A DNA stretch of 64,000 nucleotides. Source: an uncultured Desulfobulbaceae bacterium. GTDB lineage: Bacteria > Desulfobacterota > Desulfobulbia > Desulfobulbales > BM004. This document shows, piece after piece, positions 39,248-50,534 of this stretch; within the stretch, counting starts at the first letter, position 1, and each line of letters begins with the position of its first letter. The DNA lies in assembly GCA_947259115.1 (NCBI GenBank), contig CAMYKS010000010.1:105236-169235 (forward strand). The letters run 5' to 3'. The notes under the pieces were generated by a model, which was not told the DNA's origin, made no database searches, and worked only from the letters and a program-made list of their open reading frames with translations. A program made the position numbers and the translations under genes.

Positions 39248-39678
39248 TGCTTTGGAAATTTGATCTTTAATGACTGCTTATCACCCTCTCTTTCAACCTT
39301 GACCTTTACATTGACCTCTCCGGAGCGCAGTCCCAGAGAAAAATCCATCTCGCCCTTGTCTTCCTCCATATGCAGGATGGCCCTCATGATTGCAATCACC
39401 TTCTCCAGAACTGCAACATCCGGAACAGGAAGCTTTTCTTTGGAGCCGTTTTTGATTGTGGCCGTCAGTTCCTTACCCTTTTTCTTAAAGGACAGCTTTT
39501 CAGCCTTTTGGGTTATGGCATACATAATTGCCAGGGCAAGGTACTTGATAGCATCCTCTTCAACATCTTTGGAATCAATCCCTGACATACCCTGCATTTT
39601 AGCCAGAAAATCTGTCTCCATGTAACAGTCGCACATCTCCTGCAGCTTCAAGTGATAGTTAAGCGTCATCTTTTCCAT
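39244..39678 (-). CDS. Conserved hypothetical protein
   Basis: Overlaps the maf start by 4 nt (same operon); no family recognised. Confidence 0.65.
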   Translation of the reverse strand: MEKMTLNYHLKLQEMCDCYMETDFLAKMQGMSGIDSKDVEEDAIKYLALAIMYAITQKAEKLSFKKKGKELTATIKNGSKEKLPVPDVAVLEKVIAIMRAILHMEEDKGEMDFSLGLRSGEVNVKVKVEREGDKQSLKIKFPKQ

Positions 39679-39720
39679 TCCGACCTCCCTGCACTATTTT
39701 TTATATTCTTTATGTAACCA

Positions 39721-39942
39721 TCAATCCTTCTGCGGCCATTCTCTGTCCTGCTGCTCATCTACAGAATAGCAGAAACGATCCCACTCAAATTCCCTGAAGC
39801 TCACCGGGCAGCGCAGCTTCACCTTGCGCTCGCTGACCCCGATCACTTCCCAGTCGCCTCCCCTTGGTCCTCCGTCAATATGTATTTTCTGGCCAACCGC
39901 CATGGGAAATGGTTTGAAGAGAATTACAGAATGTTTTGCCAT
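39721..39942 (-). CDS. Hypothetical small protein (73 aa)
   Basis: Same-strand ORF in the maf cluster; MAKHSVILFKPFPMAVGQKIHIDGGPRGGDWEVIGVSERKVKLRCPVSFREFEWDRFCY. Confidence 0.6.
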   Translation of the reverse strand: MAKHSVILFKPFPMAVGQKIHIDGGPRGGDWEVIGVSERKVKLRCPVSFREFEWDRFCYSVDEQQDREWPQKD

Positions 39943-40141
39943 ACCTTTCTTATCCTTTCTAGAGAATTAATCTGCTATCACACGTATACATTTCCATACA
40001 AGCTAAAATTTTCCGTACGCAAAACCGCAACAATCGTTGCCCTGCCCTTGACAAATGCATATATAAATAGAATACACCAACAACCATAAAAACGTATTAT
40101 TTTCTTTGGCTGAACGAAAAATGTATAAGGAATCTTAGGGT

Positions 40142-41233
40142 ATGGCAATGGAAAAAAATTGGTACCAATCTCTCACAGAGGCAGCAATCGCTGGGGGATT
40201 GCCGCCCCGGGACACCTGTTTGAAAATGCTCACTGACAGCAGGGTCGAACTCCTGCCGCTGCTGGATGCAGCTTTTACGGTACGCAAGCATTTTCACGGC
40301 AGATCAGTGACCGTACATATTATAAACAATGTGAGCAACGGCCTCTGTTCAGAGGACTGTAACTACTGCCCGCAATCCAAAAGCAGCACTGCCGACATAG
40401 CTGCCTATAGCGAGAAAAGTGAGGAAGAAATAATCGCTGAAGCAAAACAGGCTTATGAGGCCGGAGCCCATCGTTACTGTATGGTGTATGCCGGCAGGCG
40501 GCCGAGCATGCAGAGAGCGGAACGTATCGCAGGCCTTGTCAGGACGATCAAGGAGCAGTACCCCATTGAAGTCTGTGTTTCAGCCGGCATAATGGATGAC
40601 GAGAGCAGCAGAATTCTTAAAGAGGCGGGGCTGGACCGTTTGAATCACAATCTCAACACCTCAGCAACCCGCTATGCCAAAATCTGTTCCACGCATACCT
40701 TTGCAGACCGGCTTAACACCCTGAAATCTGCCCGTAAGGCAGGACTGGAAGTATGTTCCGGCATAATTGCCGGCATGGGTGAGACTGCGGAGGAACTCAT
40801 AGAACTAGCCCAGATGCTCCGTGACCTGGAGGCACAATCCATTCCCATCAATTTCCTGCTGCCCATTGCAGGCAACAAGCTGAAAAGGGCGCAGAATCTT
40901 TCCCCTGACTATTGCCTGAAAATCCTCTGCCTCTTCCGCTTTCTCAATCCGCAGGCAGAGATCAGAACTGCAGCAGGCAGGGAATACCATCTGCGCTCCA
41001 TGGAGGTCATGAGCCTCTATGCGGCAAATTCAATCTTTATGGACGGCTATCTTAACACCAGGGGCAAAAGCAGGCAGGATACCCTGCAGATGATCATTGA
41101 TGCCGGTTTCACCATACAATCGGATAAATCTGCCGAAGAGTTACTGGGTCAGGAAACAGCAGAAAACAGAGACCATGATTCTTCAATATCAGGCCTGAAA
41201 TCAGATTCAGACCTGCACCCGGCACGGAATTGA
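40142..41233 (+). CDS. bioB: Biotin synthase
   Basis: NNVSNGLCSEDCNYCPQSKSS radical SAM Cys motif; MVYAGRRPS; LNHNLNTSATRYAKICSTHTFADRLNTL. Confidence 0.93.
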   Translation: MAMEKNWYQSLTEAAIAGGLPPRDTCLKMLTDSRVELLPLLDAAFTVRKHFHGRSVTVHIINNVSNGLCSEDCNYCPQSKSSTADIAAYSEKSEEEIIAEAKQAYEAGAHRYCMVYAGRRPSMQRAERIAGLVRTIKEQYPIEVCVSAGIMDDESSRILKEAGLDRLNHNLNTSATRYAKICSTHTFADRLNTLKSARKAGLEVCSGIIAGMGETAEELIELAQMLRDLEAQSIPINFLLPIAGNKLKRAQNLSPDYCLKILCLFRFLNPQAEIRTAAGREYHLRSMEVMSLYAANSIFMDGYLNTRGKSRQDTLQMIIDAGFTIQSDKSAEELLGQETAENRDHDSSISGLKSDSDLHPARN

Positions 41234-41332
41234 AGTTAAAGTGAGGAGTGAGAAAAGCGGTGGTCAGCGGTTAGCAAAAAAACTATTTCGTTAATTATTA
41301 TTAGTGTCTGTAAATCAAACTCAGCTTGAAGA

Positions 41333-41406
41333 ACTGGATCCCCGCCTGCACGGGGAAGACAATAAAAGCAAATGCTCCGTCATTCCCGCGCAGGCGGTGA
41401 TCCAAG
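41333..41406. repeat. Dispersed palindromic (REP-like) repeat
   Basis: actggatccccgcctgcacggggaagac ... gtcattcccgcgcaggcggtgatccaag; the two arms are reverse complements with few mismatches. Confidence 0.75.
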
Positions 41407-41604
41407 GTATTTAAGGAAAACTCACCATTTTGGCTGAATTTGGTATAGAACCACTTTAGTATTTAATAGTTTTTGACCCTCGGAACCTTGACACCTTGGC
41501 CCCTTGACCCCTTGTGCCTGTCAATCATTGGGTTGTTTAGTTTCCCAATAATCGTCAGCAGTTTTGTATGCTGACAAACCTTATGCCCTGTTCCCTGCGC
41601 CCAA

Positions 41605-42204
41605 TTAATAGGGCAGCGACAAAAGCAGTACCTGCGCAACACCTATCAAAAAACCAAGAACTGCGCCGACCATTTCAACAAACTTGAACTCCCGCCGCAT
41701 TATGGCAAAAAGGATTTCCTCCAGTTTATCACTTGAAAAAGCGGCCACCTTCTCCTCCACGATCCTGTGCACATCAAGCTCTTCTTCCAGCTCGCCGCTG
41801 AGCTTGTCTATGAGTTCTTCGTTGAGGCTGCCGATCTGTTCAAGGAGAAAACCTTTGATCTTTTCCGCCATATCTCCGGACATCATCATGGCCAGCATGG
41901 GGAAGGCCCTTGGCAGGCGGGAAGTTATGCCCTCTTCCAGGCGCATGGCAATATGGTTGAGAATTTCCTCTGAGGTTGCCTTCTCCTTGAGATGAGACGC
42001 AACCTCTTCAGCCGAGATCAGCTCTTCTGAAACTACCTGGCCGAGCTTGCGGGCAAATTCTTTCTGCCTCTTGGGAAAAATCCCCTGAACAGGGATAAAG
42101 AGAATTTTCACCTCATCTCTTGGGTGGAAAAGCATTTTGATGGCAATGTAATTGGTCAGCCAACCGATCAGCGCTCCGATCAACGGCAACGAGTATATCA
42201 GCAT
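41605..42204 (-). CDS. DUF445 family membrane protein
   Basis: PLIGALIGWLTNYIAIKMLFHPRDEVKILFIPVQGIFPKRQKEFARKLGQVVSEELIS. Confidence 0.9.
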   Translation of the reverse strand: MLIYSLPLIGALIGWLTNYIAIKMLFHPRDEVKILFIPVQGIFPKRQKEFARKLGQVVSEELISAEEVASHLKEKATSEEILNHIAMRLEEGITSRLPRAFPMLAMMMSGDMAEKIKGFLLEQIGSLNEELIDKLSGELEEELDVHRIVEEKVAAFSSDKLEEILFAIMRREFKFVEMVGAVLGFLIGVAQVLLLSLPY

Positions 42205-42367
42205 AATGAAACTCCAGTCTTAATTTTGAAGTTGGGAATTTACGGCTTAAACTCTGATGACCTTCCGGTTAAAGGATATCTTTTCCGTTTGATTTCAGAA
42301 GCCCCATCACCATATAAGGGACCCAAAAGGCAGACAGGAAAAATGACAGGCCGAGCCTGTACCCGCA

Positions 42368-42907
42368 TCATTTGGGGGTATTCAAAAGCTCCTGCACAAG
42401 ATTTCTCTTTTCCCAGGTATCCCAATCATATGGACCTATAAACTTATGGCGCAGGATGCCCTCCGCATCTATGAGAAAGGTCTCCGGCACCCCTGTTATC
42501 ATATAGGCCCCTGTCAATTCAGAGTCGGGATTGGCAAGCACGGGAAAGGTTGCTCCGAGCCTCCTTGCAAAGCTCTCTGCCATTTGCAGATCATCGTTGA
42601 AGACAATTGACAGCATCTGGAACGGCTGCCCGGCCATGGCCTTATTCAGGGCCTCAATGGATGGCATTTCATCCCGGCACGGCTTACACCATGTTGCCCA
42701 GAAATTCACAAACACCACCTTGCCTTTCAGACTGGAAAGCGTCCAGGTATTGCCTGCTGAATCCTGCAACTCAAAATCCGGAGCAGGTTTGCTGATCTCC
42801 ATCCTCTTGATTTTTTTTAATCCAGCTATGTTTTCACACCCGGCAAGGACAAAACCTAAAAACAGCAGGCATAATAACAGCACATTAAATCTTAATATTC
42901 TCTGCAT
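42368..42907 (-). CDS. TlpA/ResA-like thiol-disulfide oxidoreductase lipoprotein
   Basis: Lipobox VLAGCEN; LSSLKGKVVFVNFWATWCKPCRDEMPSIEAL. Confidence 0.93.
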   Translation of the reverse strand: MQRILRFNVLLLCLLFLGFVLAGCENIAGLKKIKRMEISKPAPDFELQDSAGNTWTLSSLKGKVVFVNFWATWCKPCRDEMPSIEALNKAMAGQPFQMLSIVFNDDLQMAESFARRLGATFPVLANPDSELTGAYMITGVPETFLIDAEGILRHKFIGPYDWDTWEKRNLVQELLNTPK

Positions 42908-43084
42908 ATGTGACACTCTCACTCCCATACAAATAACCGGGCTCACCTTTTTTCACTTGGAAAGAGCCGCGTAATTCTCTATACTTATACTTGATTAATG
43001 GTCTGAAATCATTTAAACAACTGAATAATTTCTTTTATTATGTATCTATAAAGCCGGTTATTTCTTAAAGCAAATTTTCACTCT

Positions 43085-44065
43085 ATGAATTCGACCACAG
43101 GAAATAATATCTCCCCTGATTCATCCAGAAAGGCCCCTTTTGACAAGCGGCAACTCTCCACGCTTGTTGCCATGGAATCCCCCGAAGCTGTCCATAGCGA
43201 GGTCATCCATATTCTCAGCCTCATAAATCCATCAATTGATGCCGAACCCGTGCACCGGGTTTTCAGGTTTACCGTTGACCTCTATGAAGGGCAGTTGGAG
43301 GAGTATAAGGCCTGTAATACAGATTACCATGATCTGCGGCACATTACCGATACATACCTTGCCATGGCCCGCCTGCTCCATGGTGCTCAACTAAGCGGCA
43401 AAGACTTCAGCGAGCGTGACATTGTTCTCGGCCTCACCGGGGCCCTCATGCATGATACAGGGATGATACAGGAATCAAGCGACAATGAAGGGACCGGGGC
43501 CAAATACACCCAGGAGCATGTTAAACTCAGCATGGATTTTGTTGTAAAACATGCTGAAGCGCTTCACTTGAAAGACAAGAGGCTAACGGATGCGCTGCAC
43601 ATGATCCAGTGCACAGATCTTATGGCTGATATACCGGGCATATCTTTCTCCTCCGCCAAAATAAAACTTCTTGGAAAAATCCTTGGTACTGCCGACCTCA
43701 TCGCGCAAATGGCTGACCGCACCTACCTTGAAAAGCTGCTTTTTCTCTATCATGAATTCCGGGAAGCGGAGATGGGCAACTTTAAAAACGAGGTCGACTT
43801 TCTGCAGCAGACGCTAAATTTTTTCGAGATCAGTGCCAAGCGCTTCGAAGAAATACTGGACAATACCAGCCGTTACATGGTTCCTCACTTTAATGCCCGC
43901 TGGGGTATAAATGAAAACCTTTATACCATCTCCCTGGGAAATCAGCGCAATTTCCTTGAACAAGTCCTGGCAGACGACGACATATCCATTTACCAGGAGC
44001 TCAAACGAAGTAAAATAGTGCAGGAAGTACGCCAGAAGTTCGGTAATACCGGCCTGGGCGAATAG
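43085..44065 (+). CDS. HD-domain protein
   Basis: DLRHITDTYLAMARLLHG...LTGALMHDTGMIQE. Confidence 0.75.
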   Translation: MNSTTGNNISPDSSRKAPFDKRQLSTLVAMESPEAVHSEVIHILSLINPSIDAEPVHRVFRFTVDLYEGQLEEYKACNTDYHDLRHITDTYLAMARLLHGAQLSGKDFSERDIVLGLTGALMHDTGMIQESSDNEGTGAKYTQEHVKLSMDFVVKHAEALHLKDKRLTDALHMIQCTDLMADIPGISFSSAKIKLLGKILGTADLIAQMADRTYLEKLLFLYHEFREAEMGNFKNEVDFLQQTLNFFEISAKRFEEILDNTSRYMVPHFNARWGINENLYTISLGNQRNFLEQVLADDDISIYQELKRSKIVQEVRQKFGNTGLGE

Positions 44066-44123
44066 CACCGACCTTAGTTCTTTATTTTTTCCTTATAAAT
44101 ACAAGGGCAATTAAGAATTACCT

Positions 44124-44474
44124 TTATTGAATTTTGTACGTTTCCGAGCCGGCAAAAAGATGCTGTATGCCCTGCTCATACTCCATCTCAGCCATCTTTT
44201 CCAGTGCTTCCTGCTTGGTAACCCCGAGTGCTTCAGCTACTTTTTCTATATCATAGCAGGGATCACCTGACTCAGTATAACGTTCCGGCTCAAGCTGCGG
44301 GAAAAAGGAATTTGTAGCAATATTGGAGGCCTGCCGCATTATTTCCTGCAACTCCGGTGGGCCGTAAAGCAAAATCCACTTTGCAGCCTCGGACCAGGTC
44401 TTGCTTTCTATGGCTTTGCTCTTCAAAACCTCAAGCGCCATTTCAAGATTCCATTGCTCTCTAATTGAAGTCAT
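44124..44474 (-). CDS. Conserved hypothetical protein
   Basis: Start assigned at MTSIREQW (44474); followed by poorly characterised C-terminal motif. Confidence 0.65.
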   Translation of the reverse strand: MTSIREQWNLEMALEVLKSKAIESKTWSEAAKWILLYGPPELQEIMRQASNIATNSFFPQLEPERYTESGDPCYDIEKVAEALGVTKQEALEKMAEMEYEQGIQHLFAGSETYKIQ

Positions 44475-44527
44475 TCCATCCTCCTTAGCCCAACATGCAG
44501 GCAAGGCAATAAGGAAATTGCCCATTT

Positions 44528-44845
44528 TCAGTATTTAACCAAATCAAGAATTTTGTCCCTGAAGACTAAACGGCATTGCCCACAGAGAACCAGCTTTATT
44601 TCCTGATATACCTCATCCATGAACTCCTGCTCGCTCTTTACCTTGGTTATCTCCTTGAGCGCCTTGTCGATAATTTTGTCACCTGATTCTTCAGAATCAG
44701 GAAGAATACCATCTGAACCGGAAATTATTTCTGTCCGACCAATATAGAAAACACCTCCTGGCGGGATCACTGTCCCACAGGTTTGACAGTGTAAGCGCAT
44801 TAAACCAGGCTCCATCCTTTCTTGCTGTATTGTTATACTTTCCAA
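44528..44845 (-). CDS. Hypothetical protein with zinc-ribbon-like Cys pairs
   Basis: LHCQTCGTVIPPGGVFYIG ... LVLCGQCRLVF. Confidence 0.6.
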   Translation of the reverse strand: MESITIQQERMEPGLMRLHCQTCGTVIPPGGVFYIGRTEIISGSDGILPDSEESGDKIIDKALKEITKVKSEQEFMDEVYQEIKLVLCGQCRLVFRDKILDLVKY

Positions 44846-45008
44846 TTCTTTTAAAAAATAGGAAGTATGGCTACAAAGGTCAATAAAGAAAAAAATATTC
44901 CAGACAGACGAACCTTCAGCTTAGCTGAAGATTTATGGAAGTAAGTAAAGCGCCAATTCAGGGTTTGGGTTCAATTCTGCTTAGCGTTACTATATTTCCA
45001 ATAAAAAA

Positions 45009-45038
45009 GGGGCCCGTTAAAGGTTATTAACGGGCCCC
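45009..45038 (-). terminator. ilvC terminator
   Basis: ggggcccgttaa-aggtta-ttaacgggcccc, with a T-run on the minus strand after the stem. Confidence 0.85.
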
Positions 45039-45060
45039 GGTAAGTGCATGAACTGAGAGA

Positions 45061-46671
<1,611 letters not shown>

Positions 46672-47061
46672 TCAAGAGCGCCGCACCCGACCTTTCCCAA
46701 CCCCATCCGGAAGACCAGCGGCAGAGCGAACAAATTTAGCATTAACATAGGAGGTTTGGGGGTCCAAATACGTGCACAGGTAAAGATGAAAGATGGAGGT
46801 CACCCATTAAAAGGCCCCTTGTCAGACCACTTTTCAGGAACAATACAGAAGCTGCAGTATCTGCTGGTCTTAGCTTAGTAGCAATTAAATGTCCAAAATA
46901 AAAGTTGACAAAGCATCATATAAAAGTAAAAATGAATCATAATTCAATTTCAACAATTTACACATTTTCTAATTGCGTTAACCTGGCCCGGACGCGGATA
47001 ACAAACTTGTTTGATACTGGTTGGGGCACAATATCTCTAACACTTTAATGGAGGGAGAGAG

Positions 47062-48651
47062 ATGAAGGGTAACGTATTTTTGTATTATATGTTTGGGGGA
47101 GTCCTGAGTCTGATACTCGCAAGTCAGGCCAAGGCGTTAATACCACCGCCCCCGGTCAATCAGGAGCTAGGTTTTTTTGAAACCAGGTTCAACAACCTAA
47201 CCGAAGAAGAATGCCGTGCCTGCCACAATGAAAATCCTCCGGACGGCATACCGGTTGATCCTAACTATCTTCCTGACAGGCACCATCTCTTAGTTGGGAC
47301 AACCATCAGTATACCAAGTGCGGTTCCTTATCCTGATTCTGACGGTGATACAGTCCCGGATACTGATTATCAGTGCCTCAGCTGCCACAGTATGACCTTT
47401 GATGGTACAGCCTGGGTTATGGATCAGGATTTTAGAGACTGCATGGATTGTCATCAACAGATTGGTGGCGATCACCATGGTTATTCTCCGCACCATGGTA
47501 CTCTCCTGGCGCAGGCCGACCTTAATAACGATGGCATCCGGGATACAAATGCCAATGGAGATCCTGTAACCTATTGCAGTGAGTGCCACGGATCTCTGGT
47601 AAATGACCTTGGAGACGGGCATTATATCCCAACATACGACCCAAGCCTGGTTACTCCATGGCCCAGCGGTAAAGTGAACGGCGACGGCTCAACGGTCAAC
47701 GATAGAGGAACTGAGGCGGGCAACTGTAACTTCTGCCATGATTCCGGCACGGCAGAAGACGGGAGAGAAATCGTAACGAATTTGCTCTCACACCATGGGG
47801 CAGGATTTTTTAGCGGCTTTCTTGGGGAGGGTCCCTGTTACTGGTGTCATATTGATGAGGGGGAGGATGAGGCCACAAAGATCAGGAAATGCGAAGGCTG
47901 TCACGGCCCCGGATCCCTTCACAACATCCAGGTAGATTCACCGAATCCATCTAATATCGGCACCATCGTCGTAGGTGGCGAGGACGCTGGCTACGGTCAT
48001 ATCGGAAGAGATGCTGGTCCTGGTGACAGCGACTGCTGGGGCTGCCACGGTTTCGGAACTGTTTCTGCCTCAGCACCGCTTTCCGGTCCAACCGTCCCCT
48101 ATGTTGAAAATTTCAGCCCCATGGCGGTAATTGCCGGGGGAGATACTCCTCTGATAATTCATGGTCTTGGTTTTACGAATAGCGTGGAAGGGCCGACAGG
48201 TCCTGTCGTCCTGACTTCGGTGGTAACCCTGGAATCCGCTGCTGGAACGGTTACGACCATTGTACCCGATGCCATCAGCCAGTCCACGATTGAGGTCACT
48301 GTTCCTTCTTCGCTGAGCGCCGGCATTTATAGCCTGCGGGTGCAAAAAAGTTACCAGTACAGCAATAAAACAACCCTGCTGTTGAAACCACAGATGGAGG
48401 TCCAAAGGATTATATGCAGAGGAAAGGGTGTTACAATTTTGGGGACCGGTTTCTCCCAGTATATGGATGCTGCTGATTCCGGCACAAGCCTCGGTGCCTC
48501 AGACAGGTCAGGAAACGAGGTCAGCTGCAACTTAAGAAGCTGGGATGACTCTAGAATTACAGCTTCCTGCACCACCTGCCCAGCCACTATAGATGTACAG
48601 TCTATCTGGGGGCAGGGAGGTGGCAGGCCTCGTGTTACGAGGGCGAGATAA
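47062..48651 (+). CDS. Secreted octaheme c-type cytochrome with C-terminal IPT/TIG-like region
   Basis: Signal peptide; eight CXXCH: CRACH, CLSCH, CMDCH, CSECH, CNFCH, CYWCH, CEGCH, CWGCH; then IAGGDTPLIIHGLGFTNS... TIEVTVPSSLSAGIYSLRVQ. Confidence 0.88.
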   Translation: MKGNVFLYYMFGGVLSLILASQAKALIPPPPVNQELGFFETRFNNLTEEECRACHNENPPDGIPVDPNYLPDRHHLLVGTTISIPSAVPYPDSDGDTVPDTDYQCLSCHSMTFDGTAWVMDQDFRDCMDCHQQIGGDHHGYSPHHGTLLAQADLNNDGIRDTNANGDPVTYCSECHGSLVNDLGDGHYIPTYDPSLVTPWPSGKVNGDGSTVNDRGTEAGNCNFCHDSGTAEDGREIVTNLLSHHGAGFFSGFLGEGPCYWCHIDEGEDEATKIRKCEGCHGPGSLHNIQVDSPNPSNIGTIVVGGEDAGYGHIGRDAGPGDSDCWGCHGFGTVSASAPLSGPTVPYVENFSPMAVIAGGDTPLIIHGLGFTNSVEGPTGPVVLTSVVTLESAAGTVTTIVPDAISQSTIEVTVPSSLSAGIYSLRVQKSYQYSNKTTLLLKPQMEVQRIICRGKGVTILGTGFSQYMDAADSGTSLGASDRSGNEVSCNLRSWDDSRITASCTTCPATIDVQSIWGQGGGRPRVTRAR

Positions 48652-48689
48652 TAAAAGACTAACTTTCAGTCAGATATAGGTATAAAAAA

Positions 48690-48720
48690 ACCGGGGGAGG
48701 CAAAGCCCCCGGTTTTTTTT
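48690..48720 (+). terminator. Rho-independent terminator
   Basis: aaccgggggaggcaaagcccccggtttttttt. Confidence 0.93.
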
Positions 48721-48721
48721 G

Positions 48722-48840
48722 TCTCAAGAAGGATGTGGCAGGCATACCCTGGCCGACGACATCATGGTTACTATTGCGGCCAAGGTTTTACATGCTCCTG
48801 CTTAATAGAAAGAGCGACAGCCGATTGTATACGTTATACT
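48722..48840 (+). pseudogene. mtfA-like remnant (M90 peptidase fragment)
   Basis: SQEGCGRHTLADDIMVTIAAKV..., then frame change LLLNRKSDSRLYTL, parallels SFEGCGGLSLTDEIRVTIAAQACILLLNRDSDCYPKLYSV of the intact gene at 53847..54668. Confidence 0.8.
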
Positions 48841-48917
48841 ACAATTGAACCCGATCCAGATCTCCATCTTTGGTTGTTTATAACGCTTCGCTTTTATAAT
48901 GCAGGGAGGACCATACC

Positions 48918-49652
48918 ATGATCGAAATCCCGAGCTTAAGACCAGAATCACGTTACGGAATGCCTACAGCCGACCTTATGCTGTTCAACCGGCAGTACAT
49001 TGTCGGATACTCCTATCTGTTTCGCCAGCCCCGATGGGCCATGCAGATTATCGATGAAAACACGAAGCAAATGAAGGATGACTTTGACCGGCTTGACAAT
49101 TTCCGAGAGGACATGCGCATCCCGGAAAAATTCCGTGCCACGCTGGACGACTATAAAAATTCCAGGTTTGACCGTGGGCATCTGATTAACAGCGCGGATC
49201 GCAAGGGCTCCAAAATCATCAACAGTGAAACATTCCTGTTAAGCAACATGAGTCCGCAGAAGCCTGACTTCAATCGCGATATCTGGCTGGAACTGGAAAA
49301 GGCTTTGCGTATACTCGCGGATAAGGATGAGTATGCTGAAGTCTATACCATATGCGGACCATTATTCGCCATTGGTGACCCAATCGAGGTGATCGGGGAC
49401 AACGGTGTGGTTGTCCCCGATGCCTACTTCAAATCAATTCTGGCAGAGAGAACAAAGGCTAAATCTACGAATCAGTTGGCCATGTGGTCCTTCGTAATCC
49501 CTAACTCGAAGGCGAATAAACCATTGCAAGAATTCCTGGTGCCAACGGATGAAGTTGAACGTTGGGCCGGACTCCAGGTATGGGACCGACTTCGGGGCGA
49601 GAAGAGCGACAAACTGAAAACAAAAAAGGGCAGGATGTGGTCCCTGGGTTAG
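48918..49652 (+). CDS. DNA/RNA non-specific endonuclease (NUC1-like)
   Basis: DRGHLINSADRKGSKIINSETFLLSNMSPQKPDFNRDIWLELEKALR; SD gggagga. Confidence 0.9.
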   Translation: MIEIPSLRPESRYGMPTADLMLFNRQYIVGYSYLFRQPRWAMQIIDENTKQMKDDFDRLDNFREDMRIPEKFRATLDDYKNSRFDRGHLINSADRKGSKIINSETFLLSNMSPQKPDFNRDIWLELEKALRILADKDEYAEVYTICGPLFAIGDPIEVIGDNGVVVPDAYFKSILAERTKAKSTNQLAMWSFVIPNSKANKPLQEFLVPTDEVERWAGLQVWDRLRGEKSDKLKTKKGRMWSLG

Positions 49653-49816
49653 TTTGACTTTCCTACAGTCTGACCGTTGTATGCTAACCAGGCGGTTGCC
49701 CGGGCATTAATGAGGGCCGGCCTTAATGAATAAGCATCGTAACGGAATGAGGTGCGTAGTAAAAACGTGATCAGCCATTATCTAAAATAAAATCATACGA
49801 GATAAGGACGCTTGGC

Positions 49817-50488
49817 ATGGCGGACAAGATACTTGAAGCTGTTAAACTGAGCAAAGCGTACCGGGTGGACGCCCGCAGGATCACCGTGCTTGACAACATC
49901 AGCCTGACGGTGAAAAAGGGTGATTTCCTGGTCATTGAAGGAAAAAGCGGCAGCGGCAAATCAACTCTCCTGAGCCTGCTGTCCGGGCTCGATAAGCCCG
50001 ACAGCGGCAGGGTCATCCTGCATGGCACGGATATTACCGGCCTGGGCGAAGACCAGCTTGCACCGTTCCGCAACCGCACTATCGGCTATGTGTTTCAATC
50101 CTTTCACCTGATTCCCTCCCTGACCGCCCTGGAAAATATCATGTTCCCGGCGGAACTGAACCGCGATCCCGATGCGCTCTCCAAGGCTGCAGAACTGCTG
50201 CGCCGCGTAGACCTGCACCAGCGCGATGATAACTTTCCGCACCAGTTATCCGGCGGTGAAAAGCAGCGGGTCGCCCTTTGTAGGGCTCTGGTCAACAGCC
50301 CGCAGATTGTCTTTGCCGATGAGCCGACCGGCAACCTGGACTCGACCAACGGTGAAATAATTCTGCAGCTCCTCCTGAAACTGCGCAGTGAACTCCGTAC
50401 GACCCTTGTCATGGCGACCCACAGCCGGGAGATCAGCAGCATGGCTGATCGTATCGTGCAGCTGGTTGACGGCAGGATTGTTTCGTGA
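49817..50488 (+). CDS. ABC transporter ATP-binding protein (LolD/YbbA-type)
   Basis: Walker A EGKSGSGKSTLL; LSGGEKQRVALCRALVNSPQIVFADEPTGNLDSTNG. Confidence 0.95.
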   Translation: MADKILEAVKLSKAYRVDARRITVLDNISLTVKKGDFLVIEGKSGSGKSTLLSLLSGLDKPDSGRVILHGTDITGLGEDQLAPFRNRTIGYVFQSFHLIPSLTALENIMFPAELNRDPDALSKAAELLRRVDLHQRDDNFPHQLSGGEKQRVALCRALVNSPQIVFADEPTGNLDSTNGEIILQLLLKLRSELRTTLVMATHSREISSMADRIVQLVDGRIVS

Positions 50489-50534
50489 ATCATCCTGGGG
50501 GGCTCAAAATATATCTAGAAATACTGTAGGCAAA

